NCBI GenBank assembly: GCA_963725275.1
Contig: CAVRXS010000007.1
Coordinates: 434,001-498,000 of the forward strand
Length of the DNA stretch: 64,000 nt
Direction of reading: 5' to 3'
Source: Bog-756 sp963725275
GTDB taxonomy: Bacteria > Actinomycetota > Acidimicrobiia > Acidimicrobiales > RAAP-2
In this document: positions 1 through 8,063 of the stretch, piece after piece
Numbering within the stretch: position 1 is the first letter of the stretch
Layout: each line of letters starts with the position of its first letter
Translations under genes and position numbers: made by a program
Notes under the pieces: model-generated
What the model saw: only the letters and a program-made list of their open reading frames with translations
Databases searched by the model: none
What the model was told of the DNA's origin: nothing

Positions 1-513
1 CGGGAGGAGACCCAACCACCTGTAGCCCCTGGATCGGGATCGATGGCCACGGTACGGAGTGCGTGCGCCTACGCTCAAACCCTCAGAGCGCTGAGCCAGT
101 GTCACGACGACCCCACTTCGTTAGCTTCTGTGCCGCTGACCCCGGGTGAGGCCCGCCAAACCCAAACCAGCATGCCCGCGCCACCCGAGCGCGAGCCATT
201 GTCATATCTGACGAACTTGTCCGGATTAATGAACGTTCGAGCTCACAATTGAGTGCACATCCCCGTTGGCCTTTAGCCAGCGCCGAACGTCCACCAGACT
301 CCACCCATGTCTCCAGCCGAAGATCGCCCGTCCCGGCTGTAGCATCGCGCTCGTGCAAGCGTGAGGGCGTCCGAGTCGGAGCCGGCCGACCGGTTTCGTC
401 GAACAGTCGCTGGTAGCAGCCGTCGGATGGTAAGGGGGACCGTTCAGTGGGCCGCAGTCGGGTGGTAATCGACAGATGGATGTGAGGACGGGCCTGAGCG
501 CACGGGGCCGACG
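1..513. other. Region with no recognisable gene
   Basis: Short open frames occur on both strands, but none has a recognisable domain, a convincing ribosome binding site or a plausible composition. I see no tRNA, hairpin terminator or repeat. The promoter for the acyltransferase that follows presumably lies near the right end of this stretch, but I cannot point to a -10/-35 pair. Confidence 0.5.
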
Positions 514-1824
514 GTGACCACGACCGAGACGACGGGGGTAGCGCCCGCTCCCAGCCGGACGACCATAGGCGGCTCCTTTTCGGGCCGGCACAACGGGCTC
601 AATCTGATCCGGCTGGTCCTAGCCACGCTGGTCCTCATCGACCACGCCTTAGACCTCGGTGGGTGGAGCGTGGGGTCGCTGAACTTCACCCACATCGACT
701 CGATCGCGGTCTACGGGTTCTTCGGGATCAGCGGATTCCTGATCGCCGGTAGTGCGGTACGCAACCGACCGGGACGCTACCTGTGGCAGCGCTTCCTGCG
801 GATCTTTCCCGGTCTGTGGGTCTGCCTGGCGGTGACCGGCCTCCTCATCGGGATCGTCGCCTACCTTCACGCGCCGCTCGCCCACTGCGGCCTCTCCTGC
901 TACTTCTCGGCCCCGGACGGTCCGTTCAGCTACGTCTACCGGAACGCGCTCCTCCCCAACCCGTACCTGTACCAGTTCACCATCGCCGGGACCCCCCACG
1001 GTGTCCCGGTGCCCGGAAACTGGGACGGGTCACTGTGGACGCTCTTCTACGAATTCCTCTGCTATCTGATCCTGGTGGTGTTAGGCCGCGCCGGGTTCCT
1101 GCGGCGGCGGGCGGTGACGCTGGCCGCCGCCATCGTGTTGTGGGGGTCCATCTTCGTCATCACCCTCCATCGGCACTTCGACCGAGCCTTCAGCTACTCC
1201 CACAACACAAACGCCATGAACCTGATGAAGTTCGCCGCCATCTTCCTGGTGGGGGCCGTGATCTACCTCTACCGGGATGTCGTACCGGACGCGGGCTGGA
1301 TCGCCATGGCCTGCGGGATCGGCTACCTGGCCAGCCTGTACCTGCCCAACGGCGGCTTCATCGTCGTGCGCAATCCGGTCTACTACTTCACTGCGTCGGA
1401 CCTCTTCGCACCGCTCGTCGCATACCCGTTGCTGTGGTTGGGGATCCACCTCCCCCCAGTACTGCAGAAGATCGGCGCTCGCAATGACTACTCGTACGGC
1501 GTCTACATCTACGCCTACCCTGCCACGCAAATCCTGGCCGTCTTCGGCGTCCAGCGCTGGGGCGTTGCCCCGTTCTTGATCCTCTCGGTGCTCCTGACCG
1601 CACCGCTCGCCATCGGGAGTTGGTGGTTGGTCGAGAAGCGCGCCCTGAACCTCAAGCGGGTCGAACCTGCCGGCTTGCCGGGTGCGCTGCGCCACCCGTT
1701 GCGCGGTCGGAATGCCGCGGCAACCAAGGACTTCGGGCTGGCCCCGGGCTCGAAATTCCTCCCTCCCGAGAGTGGTGAATGGACCGGCTGCAAAGTGGTC
1801 GTCCCGACGGTCGAAGGGGACTGA
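514..1824 (+). CDS. Acyltransferase 3 family membrane protein (OafA/YrhL type)
   Basis: Integral-membrane O-acyltransferase, 436 aa, expected to transfer acetyl or other acyl groups to surface polysaccharide or another envelope acceptor. The family signature is visible near residues 27-50 (NLIRLVLATLVLIDHALDLGG region), then GFFGISGFLIAG near 70-82, RYLWQRFLRIFPGLW, and NWDGSLWTLFYEFLCYL in the middle. About ten hydrophobic helices follow in the usual pattern. The last 50 or so residues are hydrophilic and lie beyond the final helix. The start is GTG at 514; a somewhat later start before the first helix is possible. It stands alone, ahead of the mobile elements. Its substrate cannot be told from the sequence. 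A second acyltransferase 3 gene lies at 57.4-58.5 kb. Confidence 0.85.
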   Translation: MTTTETTGVAPAPSRTTIGGSFSGRHNGLNLIRLVLATLVLIDHALDLGGWSVGSLNFTHIDSIAVYGFFGISGFLIAGSAVRNRPGRYLWQRFLRIFPGLWVCLAVTGLLIGIVAYLHAPLAHCGLSCYFSAPDGPFSYVYRNALLPNPYLYQFTIAGTPHGVPVPGNWDGSLWTLFYEFLCYLILVVLGRAGFLRRRAVTLAAAIVLWGSIFVITLHRHFDRAFSYSHNTNAMNLMKFAAIFLVGAVIYLYRDVVPDAGWIAMACGIGYLASLYLPNGGFIVVRNPVYYFTASDLFAPLVAYPLLWLGIHLPPVLQKIGARNDYSYGVYIYAYPATQILAVFGVQRWGVAPFLILSVLLTAPLAIGSWWLVEKRALNLKRVEPAGLPGALRHPLRGRNAAATKDFGLAPGSKFLPPESGEWTGCKVVVPTVEGD

Positions 1825-1898
1825 CTATGACCGGTTGACGAATGCAGGTGATCCGGGACATCTGACCGTCGAAAATCGGCGCGCGATCAGCCGCTACG

Positions 1899-1912
1899 AT
1901 GTGGTCGGGCTA
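1899..1912. repeat. Candidate attachment-site copy of the tRNA-Pro 3' end
   Basis: These 14 bases match 13 of 14 bases at 13922-13935, in the same orientation. The shared core is the last seven bases of tRNA-Pro(GGG) followed by its encoded CCA. This is what an att site left by integration into the tRNA 3' end would look like, and the integrase gene lies next to the tRNA. The match is short, so chance cannot be excluded. Confidence 0.35.
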
Positions 1913-1916
1913 TAAG

Positions 1917-2270
1917 TGAACCGGCCTGGGATCCCCGGAGACTCCATACCTTGGAAGCAAGGATGGAGTCATGGAAGAGAAGCGCCCCAGAACAAAGAGG
2001 TACCCGCCTGAGTTGAAGGAGCGGGCCGTGAAGATGGTCCAGGAGCTCCGGGCCGAGGACCCCCGAGACAAGACGGTCATCTCCCGGGTGGCCCGCCAGC
2101 TGGGGGTGGGGGACGAATCTCTCCGCGCCTGGGTCAAGCAGGCCGAGGTGGATGCTGGCAAGCGTCCGGGGCTCAGCACCGACGAGCAGGCCGAGCTGAA
2201 GCGGCTGCGCAAGGAGAACTTCGAGCTCCGGCGCTCGAATGACATCCTGCAGTCGGCAGCAACTTTTATG
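1917..2270 (+). mobile_element. Left-end fragment of an IS3-family insertion sequence
   Basis: The fragment begins with TGAACCGG, which resembles the left ends of actinobacterial IS3 elements. It contains most of orfA and stops abruptly around 2270, inside the end of the OrfA leucine zipper. There is no orfB (integrase core) and no right end. What follows is the end of a tyrosine-recombinase element, so the IS3 copy was probably interrupted by that insertion and later lost its other half. Confidence 0.65.
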
Positions 2271-2282
2271 CAGAGTCCGTGA
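1971..2282 (+). pseudogene. IS3-family transposase OrfA, 3' truncated
   Basis: Helix-turn-helix DNA-binding half of an IS3-type transposase. The residues KRYPPELKERAVKMV, then a second helix region (VARQLGVGDESLRAWVKQAEV), then a C-terminal zipper (LKRLRKENFELRRSNDILQSAATF) are typical. In relatives the zipper runs on through a conserved FxAELDR-like tail and then frameshifts into OrfB. Here the frame ends with MQSP and a stop supplied by foreign DNA, and no OrfB follows. Start ATG at 1971. It is non-functional as a transposase, although a truncated DNA-binding peptide could still be made. Confidence 0.8.
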
Positions 2283-2363
2283 TTATGCCGACTCCGGCGA
2301 TGACGGCAAGGAAGTTCCCTGGTCAGGACCATTACGTGCGGGTGGGCCACTCGGCATAATCAC
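2279..2363. repeat. 13-bp perfect inverted repeat at the end of a recombinase element
   Basis: GTGATTATGCCGA at 2279-2291 is the exact reverse complement of 2351-2363, with a 59-nt spacer. The right arm contains the stop codon of the recombinase fragment, and the left arm lies just beyond the broken IS3 orfA. The arrangement suggests the terminal recombination or binding site of the element that encoded the recombinase. The assignment is inferred from position and symmetry. Confidence 0.5.
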
Positions 2364-3003
2364 AGCGCCTCGAGGAAGGCGAGTAATGGGTCCGACGGCC
2401 GATATCGGTGGTGTGGGGTGGGACGCTGCGGGACACGGGCAAGGGCTCGCTCCTTCAGCTCGATGTCAGCGTGTTGATACATGTCCGTCGTTCGAATGGA
2501 CTCGTGTCCGAGCCACAGGGCGATCACTGCCACGTCGACGCCCGCGTTGAGCAGCTGCATGGCGCAGCTGTGGCGAAGGACGTGGGGCCCGATGTTCTTC
2601 TGCGCCATCGAAGGACACGACGTGGAAGCTGTGTCGGCGTGCCGGGCGACGATCCTGGTCAGGCCATCCCTGGTCAATGGACCACCGCGGGGACCGGGGA
2701 AGACGGGATCGCCAGGTTGCCCGCCTGCCTCGTCCACCCAGGAGCGGAGAAGTTTTGCCGTCTCGATTGACAGCGGGGTGCTCCGTTGTTTGCGACCCTT
2801 TCCAGTGCAGCTGACGTGCGCTCCGGTTCCAAACGTGATGTCGCGGAGTCGGAGGCCGACGAGTTCGGACGCCCGCAGACCAGTGTGGACAGCCACAGCA
2901 AGCAGGGAGCGATCGCGTCGACCGAGACGTGTCGAGACATCGGGAGCGGCCAGGAGCGCGTCTATCTCTTCAGTGGTCAGATAGCAGATGAGCGGCCACG
3001 GAT
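2360..3003 (-). pseudogene. Tyrosine recombinase, C-terminal catalytic domain only
   Basis: About 214 residues of a phage-integrase-family catalytic domain. The active-site set is complete: Arg in TGLRASEL, Lys in CTGKGRKQR, HxxR in HVLRHSC, His in LGHES and Tyr in TTDMYQH. The N-terminal SAM-like core-binding domain is missing, because the coding frame runs into the left end of the IS21 element at 3004. The open frame continues to 3163 only through IS21 DNA. No matching N-terminal part lies on the far side of the IS21 element, so a deletion accompanied or followed that insertion. It resembles recombinases of multi-recombinase (RIT or Tn554-like) transposons, but that family placement is a guess. 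Confidence 0.7.
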
Positions 3004-3075
3004 TGTCGCCGCTCATCGAAATTCGCGTTATTCGCTCACCGAAACTCGCGTTGAGTCCGTGCTCCGGGTGACAGG

Positions 3076-3888
3076 CTAGCCCCGCCTCCCCGGGGTCTTC
3101 TCGGGAGGACCGGCCAGGTCCGTGATCGGCTTGGTGAGGGCCTCGTGCTCGCGCAGGCGCCACGACGGTCCCTTGATGTTGATGACCGTCGCCCGGTCGA
3201 GCAGGCGGTCCAAGATGGCGGCCGCGACGACGGAGTCACCCCCGAACAGCTCGGCCCAGGCCGGCAGGCCCCGGTTGGTCGTGACGATGGTGGCCGAGCG
3301 CAACTCGTAGCGCCGGTTGACCACCTGGAAGAAGGCGTTGGCCTCGGTCCGGTCGAAGGGCGTGATGCCCACGTCGTCGATGACGAGGATGCTCGGTGAG
3401 GTGTACGTGCGGATCTTCTGGTTGAACGTCCCCTCTGCCCAGGCGCTGACCAGGGCCTTGGTCATGTCGGTCGCTCCGCTGAAGTACCCCCGATAGCCGG
3501 CCTCGACCGCCTTGATCCCGAGGGCCACCCCGAGATGGGACTTGCCGCACCCCGGTCGTCCGAGCAGGAGGACCGGATGACCGTCTCGCACGAAGTCCAG
3601 TTCGGCCAGGTCAGAGATGACCTTGGGGTCGATGGAGGGCTGGAAGTCGAAGTCGAACTCCTCGAGGGTCTTTCGGAACGGGAAGTGGGCGAAGCGCAGT
3701 CGGGCCGACAGACGCCTCTGGCGGGTTGCGTCGACCTCGGCGCTGAGCACGTTGGCCAAGAACTCGAGATGGTCCGCACCGCGGGACTCGGCGTCGTCAG
3801 CCAGCTCGGCGAACACCTCGGCCGTGCGGACGAGCTTGAGGTAGTCGAGGTCCCCCTTGATCTGTTCGACGAGGGTGGCTTTGCTCAT
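3076..3888 (-). CDS. istB: IstB-like AAA+ ATPase, IS21 helper protein
   Basis: ATP-dependent transposition helper of IS21 elements; it binds target DNA and recruits or activates the IstA transposase. 270 aa. Walker A is GRPGCGKS at residues 110-117, Walker B is SILVIDD at 166-172, and sensor-1 is TTNRG near 203-207. The N-terminal 80 residues are the helical IstB-specific part (LDYLKLVRTAEVFAELADDA). The ATG overlaps the istA stop by four bases, indicating translational coupling. Length and motifs are normal, so it is probably intact. The C-terminal tail is rich in Pro, Gly and Arg and may be less constrained. Confidence 0.9.
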   Translation of the reverse strand: MSKATLVEQIKGDLDYLKLVRTAEVFAELADDAESRGADHLEFLANVLSAEVDATRQRRLSARLRFAHFPFRKTLEEFDFDFQPSIDPKVISDLAELDFVRDGHPVLLLGRPGCGKSHLGVALGIKAVEAGYRGYFSGATDMTKALVSAWAEGTFNQKIRTYTSPSILVIDDVGITPFDRTEANAFFQVVNRRYELRSATIVTTNRGLPAWAELFGGDSVVAAAILDRLLDRATVINIKGPSWRLREHEALTKPITDLAGPPEKTPGRRG

Positions 3889-5246
3889 GACAGCGCTCCG
3901 TCGGGGTCGATGGCGCCCGCCACGTTGCCCCCTGCGGCGATATCCACAGGGAGGTCGGTGTCGGGGTGCGGGCCGATGACGCCCATGGCAGCCAGATCCG
4001 GGACGGCCACGTCGTAGTCGCCGACCTCGAGATCGAGCGTCATCGCGGTCGCCGCCCCAGCGGGCTCGACGATGCCGAGCCGCTTCCGTCCGAGCACGAT
4101 GGCCTCGGCCTCACGCTTGTGCTCGGACAGCCACTGGGGTGCTGAGCCCGCCGGCGCCAGGTGGTGGATGGCGACCATCTGGCCCAAGAACCGCAGCTCG
4201 ATGACCGAATAGCCGATGGGCTGGCGCACCTCGATCACCTTGCCGGCGAGCTGTGGCGGGGCCGAGTAGAAGACCGTGTTCCACTCGACGAGGGGGATGC
4301 GCCCCACCCGACGGGTGTCGCGCACTGCAGTGTCGAAGCGCACGGCAGGCAGACGTCCGAGGACGTGACGCTCCGTCTCGAAACGTTTGGCCGGAGGAAC
4401 ACCCGTGGTCCCATGCGGCACCGCGTGGAAGTAGCGCTCGAGCCAGCGGGCCGCCCGGCGGTTGAGCTCGCCGACGTCTTCTGGCGGGTCGAGGTCGGCT
4501 TCGGAGAGGAACCCGCGTTTGAGGTCGCGGAAGGGGCGCTCGACCTTGCCCTTGCGCTTGGCGTCCCCGGCATCGCAGGCCGTGAGCGCCAGGTCGTGAT
4601 GGCGGGCGAAGGTGAGAGCGAGGGGATGGAAGACGAACCCCTTGGACTTGGTCGTGCCCAACTGGCCCATCCGGTCGGTCCGGCCCACGGCAGGCACGCC
4701 GCCGATGTGCTCGAAGAAGCGGACCAGGCCCTCGAGGGTGTGGTGCTGGTCGATGGAAGGGGCGAAGAACCAGAACTTGATCCGGCTCCAGCACAAGACG
4801 CACCCGAAGCAGTGCAGCTGGTGGTCCCAGCCCCAGCGACGGGCGAAGCTGTTGCAGTCGGACCAGTCGAACTGGAACTCCTCGCCGGGCACGGTCTCGA
4901 TGGGCATGGTGACCATGACCGCACCTCTCGTCGGGCCCCGCACCGAGTGCAGGTAGCGCGTGAGGGTCTGATACGAGCCCGCATAGCCCTCAGCCTCGAT
5001 CACCCGCATGATCGAGGAGCCCTGGAGATCGGCGTTGTGGGCCAACAGGCCGCCGATGCGGGTCCGCCAGCGCTCGTCGATGACCAGCTCGTTTTCGGGA
5101 ACCATCCGCTTGGGCGGCGGTCCCCCGTTCTTCAGCCACGACGACACCGTGGCGGGGTGGAAGCCGAGGTGCTCGGCGATCTGCTTGATCGTCCAGCCCC
5201 CGGCGTGCAGGGCCTTCACATTCATGTACTCCTCCTGGGTCATCAT
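3885..5246 (-). CDS. istA: IstA transposase of an IS21-family element
   Basis: DDE-type transposase, 453 aa, which cuts and joins the IS21 ends. The N-terminus has a helix-turn-helix (TIKQIAEHLGFHPATVSSWLKN, residues about 18-39). The rve/integrase core follows, with the first catalytic Asp in FDWSDCN near residue 127, an RTDRMGQL block around the second Asp, and a KRKGKVERPFRDLKR block with the Glu. The C-terminal part has the usual beta-rich region (VEWNTVFYSAPPQLAGKVIEVRQ). The length is normal for the family. Start ATG at 5246; a second ATG follows directly. The promoter must lie between 5247 and the end repeats at 5360-5407. Confidence 0.9.
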   Translation of the reverse strand: MMTQEEYMNVKALHAGGWTIKQIAEHLGFHPATVSSWLKNGGPPPKRMVPENELVIDERWRTRIGGLLAHNADLQGSSIMRVIEAEGYAGSYQTLTRYLHSVRGPTRGAVMVTMPIETVPGEEFQFDWSDCNSFARRWGWDHQLHCFGCVLCWSRIKFWFFAPSIDQHHTLEGLVRFFEHIGGVPAVGRTDRMGQLGTTKSKGFVFHPLALTFARHHDLALTACDAGDAKRKGKVERPFRDLKRGFLSEADLDPPEDVGELNRRAARWLERYFHAVPHGTTGVPPAKRFETERHVLGRLPAVRFDTAVRDTRRVGRIPLVEWNTVFYSAPPQLAGKVIEVRQPIGYSVIELRFLGQMVAIHHLAPAGSAPQWLSEHKREAEAIVLGRKRLGIVEPAGAATAMTLDLEVGDYDVAVPDLAAMGVIGPHPDTDLPVDIAAGGNVAGAIDPDGALS

Positions 5247-5512
5247 CTCTTTCGGCTTCCTCCAGCTCGTCGGGTGCTTGCCAGCACCGACAAGTTGGAG
5301 GGGCCATGACCCCGACCGGTGGATGCCCGGTCAGGAGGAGCGCGGCCTCAGATCAGACCGCGACTTTCAGTGAGCGAGAACCGCGAGGTTCCGTGAGCGC
5401 CGCGACAATGACGCCACCCGACCAATGACGTCACCCATATCGCATGCGAGGCTCGCTCCGAGGGCCGACGAGGGCACAGGACTCTTGTAACCTGGAATGG
5501 CGCCTTGATCCC

Positions 5513-7111
5513 TTACGGGCTGACGGTGATTGTTGTCGACGACGAAGCGATTCCGTTGGCAACCACGGCGAGCGTGCTGGCGCCGGTCTCAGTGCCTGCT
5601 GGAAGCGTGAAGCTTGCGGTGGAGGACGTCCCTGGGGCCACGGACATCGACGACATGTTCGATGTACGAGCGAAGGTCACATCTCCAGTCGCAACATTGG
5701 TGAACCTCACCAGTGGAAAGTTTGTGGCGCTCTGGTAGTCATCGCCGTACGCTGCGTCCTGGGTTAGACCTCCGAGCTGGTTGCCTGAGACCGTGTATGT
5801 GTCGCCGGCGGTCACGGCTGTGGGTACGCTGGTGACGTCTGGTCGCCAACCCGTCTCCGGTGAACCACCAGCGTTGTAGACGTAGAGCTTGCCGAGCCCA
5901 TCATTGAACAGGACCTGACCAGTTGGCAGCATGACCATTGATCCGTAATAGGACGAGCTGATGCTGGCATTCGGTGCATCGGCCACCTGCGAGAGCGTTG
6001 TTCCGTTGAATACGAAGGAGTGTGTGGGCTTCTGGTTGACACCCGGACTGGCGTCTACCAGCACGTTGCCGTCGGGCAGGACGGCACCGGGTGCGTCGGC
6101 CACGTCATATTGCTTTCCCCCGATGACTGGAAACTTGGGAGCCCTGGACCACTTGCCGGTGGCGGTGTTGTAGACGGCGTTGTACCCGGAGGCCCCCGTG
6201 GCGAACACGGTCCCGTTGGGACGAAGCATTTGTGGTCCCATCTCGTGGACGCTGTCCTCCAGAGCTTCCGGTGTCAGACCGGCACTCGTCCATCGTCCAG
6301 TGGACGGGTTGTAGATCTCTGTGTTGCGGTGCGACACCGTGCCTGCCAGGTCCGTGTCGACGTCCAGGACATCACCGTTCGGAAGCAACGACCAGCCTTC
6401 CTCACCGTTGCCATCAGCCTTCCCGGCGCCGGTGGCTGTCCAGGTGAGCGTCGTCTCGTTGAGGATGGCCTCAACTGTGGTCGTCGTATACCCGGACGCC
6501 CCCATCATGAATTTGCCATTGGCGAGCACGGTGCTCGGGGCATCGCCGATCCGTGACCACTCACTACTTCCGGTCGGGGGTGCAACAGACCTCCACGTGT
6601 TGGTCAGTGGGTTGTAGATGGCCCCTTTGTTGGTCCACACCTCGTGGCCCGAGTTGTACTCACCACCCTCGACGATGAACCGTCCGTCCGGGAGCACGGC
6701 CGAGGCGTAATCCGCCGGTGCATATCCAGACGGCATGGAAGCGAGCTGGGACCAGGTTCCATCGACGTAGCTGCCCTTGTCGTTGGGAGTGAGACGCCAC
6801 CACTCGCCGGTGCCGACGTTGGTCGGGCCGTTGTCCTGGACCAACACGGTCCCATCCGTGAGCACGAACATGGAGCCCGGGACGAACGGTGGTGTCGGCA
6901 ACGCCTGCCACGGAGACCCTGGTACCAATGGGCTCTGGAGCGACCCGGGGCTCGGGGGTGGCCGAAGTGGGTCCGCTAGGCGAAGTCCGGGTAGGGACGG
7001 TGTGGCGGCAGCCACGCTGACCTGTCCGGCCCCAAGTGCCAAGAGGGCTGTAACCAGACCAAGGGCTATGAGCGTGAACCGTCTCGGGTGGCGACCATCA
7101 ACAGACGACAT
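5513..7111 (-). CDS. Secreted Kelch-repeat / galactose-oxidase-like protein
   Basis: 532 aa with an N-terminal Sec signal peptide (basic start RHPRRFTLIALGLVTALLALGAG, then an AxA-like site near residue 36). The middle carries Kelch-type blades, seen as repeated AVLPDGRFIVEGGE, STVLANGKFMMGAS, SLLPNGDVLDVD, AVLPDGNVLVDAS and VMLPTGQVLFNDG. The C-terminal 100 residues resemble the E-set domain (DUF1929) found after the propeller in galactose oxidase and GlxA. In copper radical oxidases this domain supplies a His ligand near the SRT-H motif; here the corresponding stretch (ARTSNMSS) has no His. It may be a binding protein rather than an oxidase. It is followed on the same strand by two other secreted proteins. 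Base composition looks less GC-rich than the housekeeping genes. Confidence 0.75.
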   Translation of the reverse strand: MSSVDGRHPRRFTLIALGLVTALLALGAGQVSVAAATPSLPGLRLADPLRPPPSPGSLQSPLVPGSPWQALPTPPFVPGSMFVLTDGTVLVQDNGPTNVGTGEWWRLTPNDKGSYVDGTWSQLASMPSGYAPADYASAVLPDGRFIVEGGEYNSGHEVWTNKGAIYNPLTNTWRSVAPPTGSSEWSRIGDAPSTVLANGKFMMGASGYTTTTVEAILNETTLTWTATGAGKADGNGEEGWSLLPNGDVLDVDTDLAGTVSHRNTEIYNPSTGRWTSAGLTPEALEDSVHEMGPQMLRPNGTVFATGASGYNAVYNTATGKWSRAPKFPVIGGKQYDVADAPGAVLPDGNVLVDASPGVNQKPTHSFVFNGTTLSQVADAPNASISSSYYGSMVMLPTGQVLFNDGLGKLYVYNAGGSPETGWRPDVTSVPTAVTAGDTYTVSGNQLGGLTQDAAYGDDYQSATNFPLVRFTNVATGDVTFARTSNMSSMSVAPGTSSTASFTLPAGTETGASTLAVVANGIASSSTTITVSP

Positions 7112-7231
7112 CGATTACTCCTTGCCCGGCAGGTCCGTCCTGTACGGTCCCCCGCATTCCTGTCATCCAGGCCCGATATTGAAGAGAGGGCCTACTAGCG
7201 TCACCCACCGGTCGGAGGGGCGACGATTGCA

Positions 7232-7969
7232 CTAGTTGTGCTTCCAGACCAATGAGAAGGACGCCGTGCCCAGAGCACCCGGGAGGATTTGGACCGTGCC
7301 GCTCGGTGGAGCTGACCCGTTCGTGGTGCGAATGAACTCGTAGAGACCTGTGGCCGACGTGTAGGTCCCGAGGTTGATTCCGTTCACCTGGACACTCGTC
7401 AATGTCACGGTCGTGAACTTGGGCACCCCCAACAGCACGCCGGTGAGAGGCGGCTCATGGATGGGGCCGGCGTCAACCGATCCGTAGGCAGCGAGAAGGC
7501 CTTTGCCACTGAGCGTCTTTGTGAACCCGGTTGTCCGGTCGGTGAATGTCGCCTTGGTAGCGACGCTTGACATCGAACTCGACACGCTGATCACATCGTT
7601 GGGCTTTATCGTGGCACTGAGCAGAACCAACGTCCCAAACCAATTGAACTCAGCCTGATAGAAGGCCTTGCTGGCGTGGCAGCCAAATTTTAGGAATGGA
7701 TTACCTCCCGCTCCACCCTTGTCTTGGGTGTCTACACCCAGTGCGATCTGTCGATCTGTTGCAGTACAGCCGGAGACCGTCGGCACCTTGAACTGGGCGG
7801 ACACTCGAGCCGGGGGCGTCGTCGCCGAATAGACGGCGTAGCCCGAGTTGGTCGTGCTGTAGTAGGTGGGCAAACCGCTGGCAGCTGCCGGTGATGCGCT
7901 CAGCAAGACCGCGGCAACCAGTCCAGCGGCGACTAGCAGGGCCTTCGAGCGCAGCAAACGGACGGTCAT
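7232..7969 (-). CDS. Secreted protein resembling the G1 (eqolisin-like) peptidase fold
   Basis: 245 aa with a clear Sec signal peptide (LLRSKALLVAAGLVAAVLLSASPAAA). The mature part is rich in Thr, Ser, Val and Gly, as expected for a beta-sandwich. The order of blocks recalls G1 peptidases: NSGYAVY near the start, VSAQFKVPTVSG, YQAEFNWFG, IKPNDVISVSSS, ATFTDRTTGFT, then a Glu in GPIHEPPL and a VTLTSVQVNG strand. In true G1 enzymes a Gln and a Glu form the catalytic pair. Both residue types are present here, but I cannot confirm their alignment. Two Cys residues (SGC, FGC) could form a disulfide. The alternative reading is an uncharacterised secreted lectin-like protein. No operon partner is evident beyond the neighbouring secreted genes. 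Confidence 0.55.
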   Translation of the reverse strand: MTVRLLRSKALLVAAGLVAAVLLSASPAAASGLPTYYSTTNSGYAVYSATTPPARVSAQFKVPTVSGCTATDRQIALGVDTQDKGGAGGNPFLKFGCHASKAFYQAEFNWFGTLVLLSATIKPNDVISVSSSMSSVATKATFTDRTTGFTKTLSGKGLLAAYGSVDAGPIHEPPLTGVLLGVPKFTTVTLTSVQVNGINLGTYTSATGLYEFIRTTNGSAPPSGTVQILPGALGTASFSLVWKHN

Positions 7970-8063
7970 CTCAGCACTCCTTTCAATGTCCGTGAACGGA
8001 GCATCTACGTGAACGGCCTGTCTGGCGGTGCAACGGGTTAATAAGCTGCTGAACCCGTTCTTT

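Larger units (their letters stand above)
3004..5407 (-). mobile_element. IS21-family insertion sequence with istA and istB
   Basis: The ends are imperfect inverted repeats that start TGTCGC and contain spaced copies of a CTCACxGAA-like motif (3004-3050 and 5360-5407). These are the multiple terminal repeats typical of IS21 elements. Inside, istA and istB overlap by four bases and read on the minus strand. The element looks complete. I find no convincing target duplication: the flanks share only AT, which could equally belong to the inverted repeat. This fits a rearrangement after insertion. Confidence 0.85.
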
